Positions 1 through 5,416 of a DNA stretch of 7,344 nucleotides are shown piece after piece. The notes under the pieces were generated by a model. That model did no database searches. It was not told the DNA's origin and saw only the letters and a list, made by a program, of their open reading frames with translations. The number at the start of each line of letters is the position of its first letter. The first letter of the stretch is position 1. Position numbers and translations under genes: made by a program. The stretch is from JBBRLG01 sp038231495 (GTDB lineage: Bacteria; Planctomycetota; Planctomycetia; Gemmatales; Gemmataceae): the NCBI GenBank assembly GCA_038231495.1, contig JBBRLG010000387.1, positions 1 through 7,344 of the forward strand, in the 5' to 3' direction.

Positions 1-47
1 AGCCTGAAGCGCAAGCGAAGGACTATCCTTCGATTGCGCTTCAGGCT
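1..47. repeat. Near-perfect 22-bp-arm hairpin at window edge
   Basis: Arms 1-22 and 26-47 are reverse complements at 21 of 22 positions (the exception is G15 opposite the base at 33), with a 3-nt loop CTA. As RNA this would be a very stable hairpin. No T-run follows on the plus strand, so a classical intrinsic terminator in that direction is not supported; the other side lies outside the window. The left arm contains CGCAAGCG (10-17), a core also present in the palindrome at 3426-3459. It is most likely a dispersed intergenic repeat, possibly acting as a transcript-end or mRNA-stabilising hairpin for a gene to the left (inference). Confidence 0.8.
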
Positions 48-291
48 TGTGTCAAACCGGGACCTGGTTCAAAAGCGGCCCGCGCGCGGCAACCAGTGGA
101 ATTCGTTTCATTCACCCACCCACACACCCCCCCGAACGAATTCCTCAAGGTGGAACTTCTGGCTGGGAAAAGACTTAAAGCATTCGTTCCGGGTGGCGCC
201 CCAGCGCCACGTCATTGCACAAAGGTTGCTTCCTTTGCCACCCGCGTTTGAACCAGGCCCAAACCGGGCCGCGTTGCGTATAACGGTTCCG
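48..291. other. Non-coding stretch with small inverted repeats
   Basis: I see no credible gene here. Open frames on both strands give low-complexity or unfamiliar translations without a ribosome site. Three structures are visible: a 10-bp perfect inverted repeat (98-107 with 135-144, arm GGAATTCGTT) around a C/A-rich 27-nt spacer; a 7-bp stem (193-199 with 204-210, arm GTGGCGC) with a 4-nt loop; and an 11-bp inverted pair (63-73 with 247-257, arm CCTGGTTCAAA) that brackets most of the stretch. Together they could be remains of a decayed small mobile or repeat element, but no terminal duplication is evident. Function unknown. Confidence 0.5.
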
Positions 292-333
292 TTTCGGATT
301 TCGGATTTGGGATTTCGGAGTTTTGAATTTTCA
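292..333. repeat. 7-bp tandem repeat at the 3' end of the fusion gene
   Basis: Four consecutive heptads are visible: TTTCGGA at 292-298 and 299-305, TTTGGGA at 306-312, TTTCGGA at 313-319. Two degenerate units (GTTTTGA, ATTTTCA) follow and reach 333. The tract is AT-rich compared with its surroundings. The TGA stop of the minus-strand fusion gene (333 to 331) falls in the last degenerate unit, so the repeat begins exactly where coding stops. Similar heptad tracts are, from memory, common between genes in planctomycetes and related bacteria. Confidence 0.75.
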
Positions 334-2304
334 ATACCCCTTCGCCTTGTCCACCACACAAAGCAGCGGCTCGCCCGCGACGAAGCGCCGGACGTTCTCG
401 CGGAACAGCCGCCATTGCCGGTCGTCGGCTTCCGGCGACTTGCCGCCGGTGTGCGGTGACAACACGACGTTTTCCCTGCCCGCCAGCGGACTGTCGCCCG
501 ACACCGGCTCCGGGTCGGTCACGTCCAGGCCCGCCCCCGCGAGTTGCTTGGCTTCAAGCGCCTTGAGCAGTGCCGGCGTCTGCACCAGGCCGCCGCGCGC
601 CACGTTGATGAGGTACGCCGACTTTTTCATTGCAGTGAATTGCTTCGCGCCCATCAGGCCGCGCGTCTCGTCGGTCAGCGGACACGCCAGCACCACCACG
701 TCGGCCTGCGGCAACAGGTCCATCAGCTTGGCCGGCTGGTCCAGGCTGAAAACGTAATCGGGCCGCGGCATGTCCTTCGGATCGACGGCCAGGACGCGCA
801 TGCCGAAGGCGTTGGCCCGCCGGCTCACCTGGTTGCCGATGCCGCCGAGGCCGACCACCAGCATCGTCTTGCCGTGCAGTTCTTCCGGTACGACTTCCTT
901 GACCGGGGGTGCCGGGCCGTCGCCGGTCCATTTTTTCGGTTGCCCTTCAATGACTTTGCGTGTCAGCGTCAGCAACAGGGCGAACGCCTGGTCCGCCGCC
1001 GGCGGGCCGGAAATGCGCTGCGTGTTCGTCATGACAATGGAACTATCTTTCAACTCCTTGGACAGTTCGTTTTCGATCCCGGCGTGGCCGGCTTGAATCC
1101 AGCGCAGGCTTTTACCCGCCTTCACCAAATCCGCCGTGCAGTAGCCGAGTACCGCGTCCGCGTCGCCGACGACCTTGGCTGCGTCCGCCGCATTCTTGGC
1201 CGGGATGAACTCGACCTCCGGCGCAATCCGCTTTAATTCTTCGAGCCGTGCCGGCATCAGGCCCGCCGGCACGACGATGCGCCGCGGCACCTTCCAGCCG
1301 GGATCGTCCTTCTTCGGCGACGGCCCTTCGTAGATGCCGAAGTCTTCCACCAAGTCATAAGGCATCGTCCGGCCCGTCAGCTCGTCGTAAACGTACTTGA
1401 CGTTCGCCCCGGTCGGTTGCACGCCAGTCCATTCCTTGTACCAGGGGAAGTCGATTTTCTTGCCGATCTCCTCGGCGTCCTGCTTGGCCGCGATGCCCTT
1501 CTGGACGAATTGCCGCAGTTCGACGAAGTAACGCTTCTGCTTCTCGAACAGGTCCCGGCCCGCGACGGGGCCGTGACCGGGACAGACCATTTTCACGTCG
1601 AGCTGCTGCATCCGTTCGACGGCGCGAATCCAGGACGCGGAGTCGGAATGGCCCATGAAGTTGTAAGCCCCGTTGACGCAGGCGTCGCCGGTGCAGAGGA
1701 TTTTGTGCTTGGGCAAATACGCCACGGCGTCGCCGGCGGTGTGGGCGTGGCCGAGGAACAGAAACTCGACGCGCTGCTTGCCGTCGTCCAGCACCAGCTT
1801 GTCGTCGAAGATAACGTTGGGCACCTTGAGCGTGCTGTTGGCCACATCCTTACGGCCCATCGGACCTTTGCCGGCTTCTTCAAACTCCTTGGGGCCGTTG
1901 CTGCGCAAGAGCCGCGCACAATTGGCCTGGGCGATGACGCTGGCGCCGGCCTTGCCGAACACGGCGTTGCCGTAGGCGTGGTCGCCGTGGTGGTGCGTGT
2001 CGAAGACGTAGCGGATCGGCTTGTCGGTGGTCTTCTTGATGGCTTCGATCACGTCGCCGGCCTCCTTGGGGAAGTTGGCGTCGATGACGACGACGTAGTC
2101 CTCGAACACGACCCAGACGTTGTTGCTGCCGCCGAAGACGATCTTGTCGTCGGTGGCGCTGATGGCCGAGTAGCGGAAGAAGACGCCGGGCGCGACCTCC
2201 TTCACGTCGTTGAACTTCATCTGCGGCAACTCGTCCGCGGCATTGGCCGGCCGCGACGCGAGGAGCACAACCACGGAAGCGAGCAAGAAGAAAATGCGAC
2301 GCAT
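331..2304 (-). CDS. Exported MBL-fold hydrolase fused to D-2-hydroxyacid dehydrogenase
   Basis: A 657-residue protein that appears to be two enzymes in one chain. Residues 1-22 form a signal peptide (MRR, hydrophobic FFLLASVVVLLA, cleavage after ANA). Residues about 35-265 are a metallo-beta-lactamase fold with its metal ligands: H104-x-H106-x-D108-H109, H188 in GHAHTAGD, D207 in TGD and H244 in PGHG. After a linker of about 75 residues, residues 340-650 resemble the D-isomer-specific 2-hydroxyacid dehydrogenase family: GLGGIG at 485-490, D508 ending the second strand (suggests NAD rather than NADP), and the expected catalytic R570 (ARGG), E599 (DPEP) and H618 (SPHTGG). Both halves look active, but substrates are unknown. 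An NAD enzyme behind a signal peptide is odd. The start at 2304 is chosen because GGGGGAGA lies 6 nt upstream and the signal peptide begins there; the in-frame ATG at 2382 would only translate a repeat. It lies 148 bp downstream of the ABC ATPase gene on the same strand. Confidence 0.88.
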   Translation of the reverse strand: MRRIFFLLASVVVLLASRPANAADELPQMKFNDVKEVAPGVFFRYSAISATDDKIVFGGSNNVWVVFEDYVVVIDANFPKEAGDVIEAIKKTTDKPIRYVFDTHHHGDHAYGNAVFGKAGASVIAQANCARLLRSNGPKEFEEAGKGPMGRKDVANSTLKVPNVIFDDKLVLDDGKQRVEFLFLGHAHTAGDAVAYLPKHKILCTGDACVNGAYNFMGHSDSASWIRAVERMQQLDVKMVCPGHGPVAGRDLFEKQKRYFVELRQFVQKGIAAKQDAEEIGKKIDFPWYKEWTGVQPTGANVKYVYDELTGRTMPYDLVEDFGIYEGPSPKKDDPGWKVPRRIVVPAGLMPARLEELKRIAPEVEFIPAKNAADAAKVVGDADAVLGYCTADLVKAGKSLRWIQAGHAGIENELSKELKDSSIVMTNTQRISGPPAADQAFALLLTLTRKVIEGQPKKWTGDGPAPPVKEVVPEELHGKTMLVVGLGGIGNQVSRRANAFGMRVLAVDPKDMPRPDYVFSLDQPAKLMDLLPQADVVVLACPLTDETRGLMGAKQFTAMKKSAYLINVARGGLVQTPALLKALEAKQLAGAGLDVTDPEPVSGDSPLAGRENVVLSPHTGGKSPEADDRQWRLFRENVRRFVAGEPLLCVVDKAKGY

Positions 2305-2310
2305 GGACAC

Positions 2311-2318
2311 TCTCCCCC
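2311..2318 (-). promoter_or_regulatory. Ribosome binding site of the MBL-dehydrogenase gene
   Basis: On the minus strand the sequence reads GGGGGAGA, then 6 nt, then ATG (2304). This strong Shine-Dalgarno match decides the start over the in-frame ATG at 2382, which lies upstream of the repeat and lacks such a site. Confidence 0.7.
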
Positions 2319-2326
2319 AGAAGATG

Positions 2327-2453
2327 AAACCACGGAAGACACGGAAAACACGGAAAAAAGACAGGAAATCAGGCAAATGCATGAGCCTTCACCCCGGTGC
2401 AGACAGTTGGCATTCTTGCCTTTTTTCCGTGTTTTCCGTGTCTTCCGTGGTTT
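2327..2453. repeat. 34-bp perfect inverted repeat of 9-bp units
   Basis: Arms 2327-2360 and 2420-2453 are exact reverse complements over 34 bp, separated by 59 nt. Each arm is itself iterated: three 9-bp units of the type CACGGAARA. The right arm touches the TAA stop of the ABC ATPase gene (2455 to 2453), and the left arm ends 22 bp before the start codon of the fusion gene. A transcript crossing it would form a long stem, so it could act as a terminator, processing site or barrier between the two genes (inference). The family resembles the ACGGAAGAC-type dispersed repeats that often yield spurious FRVFRVFRG or SVFSVSSV translations in several phyla (from memory). It is not CRISPR: there are no spacers. 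Confidence 0.9.
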
Positions 2454-3385
2454 TAATCCCGTAACGCCCGGCCGGTCAGGTGCAGGAAGACCCGCTCCAG
2501 GTTCGGTTCCTCGATTTGCAAACCGTCCAGCGCGACGTGCGACTCGCTCAGCGCCGCCACCAGCCGCACCAGCGTACCCTGCAAATCGTGGCTGCGCAGC
2601 TCCAGGCGGCCGTCGCGCTCGGCCAGGGTGCAATCAGGAAACTCCTTGATACGCCCGCGCAGCGCCGGAGTCAAATCCGAAACGCGAAATCGCAGCACGC
2701 CGGTCAACTGCTTGAGCAGGTTCGGCAGCATGTCGCAGGCCACCAGCCGGCCCTGGTCCATGATGCCGATGCGCGGGCAGAGCGTTTGCACCTCTTCCAT
2801 GTAATGGCTCGTGTACAGCACCGTCAGCCCCGCCGCGTTCAGCCGTTTGACCTCCTCGAAGATGTGGTTGCGCGACTGCGGATCGACGCCGGTCGTCGGC
2901 TCGTCGAGCAAGAGGAGTCGCGGTTCGTGAACCAGGGCAGCGCCGAGGTTGAGCCGGCGTTTCATGCCGCCGGAGAAGGTGCCGGCCCGGTGGTCGGCAC
3001 GGTCCTCCAGGCCGATGGCGCGCAGCACGTCGGCAACCCGATCGCGCAAATGAGCGCTTTTCAAACCGTACAGTTCGCCGAAAAAGCTGAGGTTCTCGCG
3101 CGCGGTCAGGTCGGCGTAGATGGCGAGTTCCTGCGGCACGATGCCGATGAGGCGGCGCACCGCGCGGTCGCTGGGGAGGATGGCGCGGCCCAAGAGCCGC
3201 ACCTCGCCGGCCGAGGCGTCGAGCAGACAAGAAAGGATGGACAGGAGCGTCGTCTTGCCGGCGCCGTTGGGGCCGAGCAGGCCGAACATCTCGCCGGCCG
3301 CGACGGTGAAGCCGACGCCGTGCAGGGCCACGGTCGGGCCGAAAGACTTGCGCACGTCGCGAACTTCAAGGAACGGGGCGGACAT
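2453..3385 (-). CDS. ABC transporter ATP-binding protein, DrrA/CcmA type
   Basis: A 310-residue cytoplasmic ATPase that would power an ABC-2 type exporter. All nucleotide-binding motifs are intact: Walker A GPNGAGKT (38-45), Q-loop Q85 in VPQE, signature FSGGM (137-141), Walker B LLLLDE (157-162), D-loop GVD (166-168) and H-loop H194 in TSHYMEE. Residues about 225-310 form the extra C-terminal domain usual for drug, polysaccharide or Nod-factor exporters of this class (around 300 residues), so the length is normal. The substrate cannot be read from the sequence. The usual partner, a membrane permease, is not next to it: downstream is the MBL fusion and upstream is a divergent gene, so the permease must be encoded elsewhere. 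No good Shine-Dalgarno sequence precedes the ATG (the sequence before it reads GACTCCTC), but the homology begins at residue 5 or so (FLEVRDVRKSFG), so the start is likely right. Confidence 0.93.
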   Translation of the reverse strand: MSAPFLEVRDVRKSFGPTVALHGVGFTVAAGEMFGLLGPNGAGKTTLLSILSCLLDASAGEVRLLGRAILPSDRAVRRLIGIVPQELAIYADLTARENLSFFGELYGLKSAHLRDRVADVLRAIGLEDRADHRAGTFSGGMKRRLNLGAALVHEPRLLLLDEPTTGVDPQSRNHIFEEVKRLNAAGLTVLYTSHYMEEVQTLCPRIGIMDQGRLVACDMLPNLLKQLTGVLRFRVSDLTPALRGRIKEFPDCTLAERDGRLELRSHDLQGTLVRLVAALSESHVALDGLQIEEPNLERVFLHLTGRALRD

Positions 3386-3425
3386 GAGGAGTCGGTTTCA
3401 ATAAGAGGTTAGCCACAATGCTTTT

Positions 3426-3459
3426 GCCGCTTGCGGCTTTGCGCAAAGCCGCAAGCGGC
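3426..3459. repeat. 34-bp perfect palindrome in divergent gap
   Basis: The 34 bases equal their own reverse complement, with arm GCCGCTTGCGGCTTTGC and no loop. It sits in the 167-bp gap between the divergent ABC ATPase and TPR genes, 40 bp from the former's start codon and 93 bp from the latter's. In position it could serve as an operator for both promoters. However, the left arm plus three flanking Ts recurs at 4340-4359, which favours a dispersed repeat. I see no reliable -35/-10 boxes in the gap. Confidence 0.85.
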
Positions 3460-3552
3460 GGATCGCGCGCAAGTTCCTGCGACGAGGGCGTTCTATGCGT
3501 GGAGGGGTGAATTGCAAGGTCCGAACCGCTCACGCCGGAAGGGGATGAAGCG

Positions 3553-4332
3553 ATGTCCGATACACCGAAAATGACGCACCCGCCGCTGGAAGAACTGTTA
3601 CGCAACTACCTGCAACGCCAGACGGCGGCACAGGGTGCGGGGTTGGGTTTTGCGGACGTGGCCGGCGACGTGGTGCCGCACGAGGCCGTGCCGTTGCAAC
3701 CTGCCGACCCGCAGCAAGCCTGGAAGGACGCCCTGGCCGCCGTACCGCAGCTGGCCGCCAAAGCCAAGGTCGCCTGGCAGGTGCCGCCGGAATGGCCGAC
3801 GTTGGTGGCGATCCAGGAGCCGGCGGTCGATCTGGCGTTCTGCCTGGGCAACTTCCCGCAAATGGTGCGCCTGCTGCAACCGTTGCTGACCCTGCGCGGG
3901 GCCGTGCTGCCGACCAGTCCCGCGCCGCGGGCGTTGCCGGTTGCCGGCCTGGTCGCATGGGCGAAAAAAGCACGCACTTACCCCGAAGTCTTGCTGGCAA
4001 TCGGCGTCTTGCGGTTGGCCCGCCACTTCGACGAGGCAGCCGAGTTGTTGCAACAAGCGGGCGACGCCCCGGCCGCGTGGCAAGCGCTGCGGGCCAACGA
4101 GGCAGCCGCCCTGTTGTGGCACCAGGGCCGGCACGCGGAGGCGTTGACGGCGTGGCAGAGTCAGGACGCCTCGGCGGTGGTCTTGTTCAACCGCGGCATG
4201 GCGGCGATTTTCCTCGGCCGTTTCGCCGACGCCCAGGCCGCCCTCGGCGACACCGTGAAGCTGCTGCCCGAAACGAGTGCCTGGCACCACCTCGCGCAAA
4301 TGTACCTGGCACTGGCCCGGGCGCGATCCTGA
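3553..4332 (+). CDS. Small TPR-like protein, function unknown
   Basis: A 259-residue protein that I do not recognise beyond its fold. It has no signal peptide or membrane segment, so it is probably cytoplasmic. Residues 1-135 are Ala/Pro/Gln-rich with predicted helices (PLEELLRNYLQRQ near the start). The C-terminal half looks like degenerate tetratricopeptide repeats of about 30-34 residues: roughly 143-168 (ARHFDEAAELLQQAG), 182-205 (HQGRHAEALTAW), 209-238 (NRGMAAIFLGRFADAQAAL) and 242-256. Such repeats usually mediate protein-protein contacts. Start: GGAAGGGG at 3537-3544 lies 8 nt before the ATG; an ATG at 3545 is out of frame. The stop is 47 bp before the ribokinase gene, so the two may be co-transcribed. 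Real coding is supported by the repeat pattern. Other frames through it lack recognisable motifs. Confidence 0.78.
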   Translation: MSDTPKMTHPPLEELLRNYLQRQTAAQGAGLGFADVAGDVVPHEAVPLQPADPQQAWKDALAAVPQLAAKAKVAWQVPPEWPTLVAIQEPAVDLAFCLGNFPQMVRLLQPLLTLRGAVLPTSPAPRALPVAGLVAWAKKARTYPEVLLAIGVLRLARHFDEAAELLQQAGDAPAAWQALRANEAAALLWHQGRHAEALTAWQSQDASAVVLFNRGMAAIFLGRFADAQAALGDTVKLLPETSAWHHLAQMYLALARARS

Positions 4333-4339
4333 TCGTGAG

Positions 4340-4359
4340 TTTGCCGCTTGCGGCTTTGC
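4340..4359 (+). repeat. Half-copy of the 3426-3459 palindrome
   Basis: These 20 bases are identical to 3423-3442, the left arm of the palindrome with three flanking Ts, in the same orientation. The right arm is absent here. It lies in the 47-bp gap between the TPR gene and the ribokinase gene, 8 bp after the stop. The inner part GCCGCTTGCGGC is itself palindromic, so a short hairpin can still form. Confidence 0.8.
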
Positions 4360-4369
4360 AGATCACAAC

Positions 4370-4374
4370 GGAGG
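4370..4374 (+). promoter_or_regulatory. Ribosome binding site of the ribokinase gene
   Basis: GGAGG lies 5 nt before the ATG at 4380. It fixes the start and argues against the much longer frame that stays open upstream through the TPR gene to 3792. Confidence 0.75.
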
Positions 4375-4379
4375 CTACG

Positions 4380-5294
4380 ATGCCCCGCGTCTGCGTCGTC
4401 GGCTCGTCGAACCTGGACCTGACGTTTCGCACGCCGCAGCTGCCGCGGCCCGGCGAGACCCTGGCCGGCAGCCTGTTCCACTTCGGCTACGGCGGCAAGG
4501 GCGGCAACCAGGCGGTCATGGCCGCGCGCCTCGGCGCGCAGGTCAGCCTGGTAAGCCGTGTCGGCCGCGACCCGTTCGGCGACCAACTGCTGCGCAATTA
4601 CCGCGACGAAGGCATCGACACAACCCACGTCCGCCCGGACACAGACCACTACACCGGCACGGCGGCCATCATCGTCGATGACGAGGCCCGCAACTGCATC
4701 ATCGTGGTTCCCGGCGCGAACGAGAAGCTGGTTCCCGATGACGTGCGTGCGGCGGCGGGCGCAATCCAGCGTGCGGACGTGGTAGTCTGCCAGTTGGAAG
4801 TTCCGGTGGAATCGGTCCTGGAGGCGTTTCAAATCGCGAAGGCCCAGGGCGTGCGCACCATCCTCAATCCCGCCCCGGCCCGGCCGCTGCCGGAAGCGCT
4901 GTTGCGGCTTTCCGACATCTGTGTGCCGAACGAAACCGAGATCGAGGTGTTAACCGGCCAGTCGGCCCGTACCGTCAAGCAGGCGGAAAAAGCGGCGGCC
5001 GCCCTGCGGCGTCAGGGTCCGGCGACCGTCATTGTCACGCTCGGCGACCGCGGGGCGCTGCTCGTCACCAACGATAGCGTCGAGTCGTTTGCGGCGGTGC
5101 CGGTGACGGCGGTCGATCCGAGCGGCGCGGGCGATGCGTTTATCGGCAGCCTCGCCGTCCTGCTCGCGGAAGGCCGGCCGTTGGCCGAGGCGGTCCGGCG
5201 GAGCAATGCCATCGCCGCGTTTACGGTGACGCGCCACGGCACGCAAAGCGGGTTTCCTTCCCGTGCCGAAGTGTGCGAACTTTTGACGCGGTAG
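4380..5294 (+). CDS. rbsK: Ribokinase-type PfkB sugar kinase
   Basis: A 304-residue cytoplasmic carbohydrate kinase, close to the usual ribokinase length (about 300-310). Ribokinase converts D-ribose and ATP to ribose-5-phosphate for the pentose phosphate pathway and nucleotide synthesis. Visible landmarks are N11-x-D13 (sugar contact), the glycine-rich sugar-binding loop GGKGGNQ (38-44), E140, NPAPA (163-167), PNETE (183-187), the nucleotide contact TLGDRGA (220-226) and the anion-hole/catalytic motif DPSGAGD (246-252) with D252 as the base. NPAPA and PNETE favour ribokinase over fructokinase or 2-keto-3-deoxygluconate kinase. The DPSGAGD motif differs from the commoner DTTAAGD, so a related sugar or nucleoside substrate remains possible. 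No ribose transporter, pyranase or LacI regulator is in the window, so this is not a standard rbs operon. Confidence 0.9.
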   Translation: MPRVCVVGSSNLDLTFRTPQLPRPGETLAGSLFHFGYGGKGGNQAVMAARLGAQVSLVSRVGRDPFGDQLLRNYRDEGIDTTHVRPDTDHYTGTAAIIVDDEARNCIIVVPGANEKLVPDDVRAAAGAIQRADVVVCQLEVPVESVLEAFQIAKAQGVRTILNPAPARPLPEALLRLSDICVPNETEIEVLTGQSARTVKQAEKAAAALRRQGPATVIVTLGDRGALLVTNDSVESFAAVPVTAVDPSGAGDAFIGSLAVLLAEGRPLAEAVRRSNAIAAFTVTRHGTQSGFPSRAEVCELLTR

Positions 5295-5416
5295 TGCGGA
5301 TGAATGTTTTGCCGCAACACAATCCGCGACCGTCCCGATTTTTCCCTGGTGTCCGCGCCTGCAATCGTCCACAATGGTGGCATGGCTTACCCGCCCCCGG
5401 ACGCAGGTTTTTCATC

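Noticed and set aside
2305..2382. 26-residue N-terminal extension of the MBL-dehydrogenase protein
   Set aside because: It translates the 9-bp repeat arm (FFRVFRVFRGF) and would bury the signal peptide. The ATG at 2304 has a strong ribosome site.
2327..2453. Possible CRISPR-like repeats
   Set aside because: The 9-bp units are contiguous with no spacers, the arms are inverted rather than direct, and no cas gene is present.
1417..2649. 410-codon plus-strand frame opposite the fusion gene and the ABC gene end
   Set aside because: It is antisense to two well-supported genes, crosses the inverted repeat and has a Val/Gly/Ala/Asp-biased composition with no recognisable domain.
3507..3548. 13-codon GTG-started leader frame after GGAGGG, overlapping the TPR gene's ribosome site
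   Set aside because: It has no regulatory codon pattern and no supporting hairpin, and a chance occurrence in a G-rich leader is likely.
3792..4379. 196-codon upstream extension of the ribokinase frame, open through the TPR gene
   Set aside because: Its translation is Arg/Gly/Pro-rich without motifs, the kinase homology starts at 4380, and a GGAGG site sits 5 nt before that ATG. It is an out-of-frame shadow in GC-rich DNA.
5369..5380. CCAC-AATG-GTGG inverted repeat upstream of the exported TPR gene as an operator
   Set aside because: Four-bp arms are too short to distinguish from chance, and no promoter boxes can be placed around it.
5273..5416. 48-residue N-terminal extension of the exported TPR protein
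   Set aside because: It overlaps the end of the ribokinase gene and precedes a clear signal peptide that should be N-terminal.
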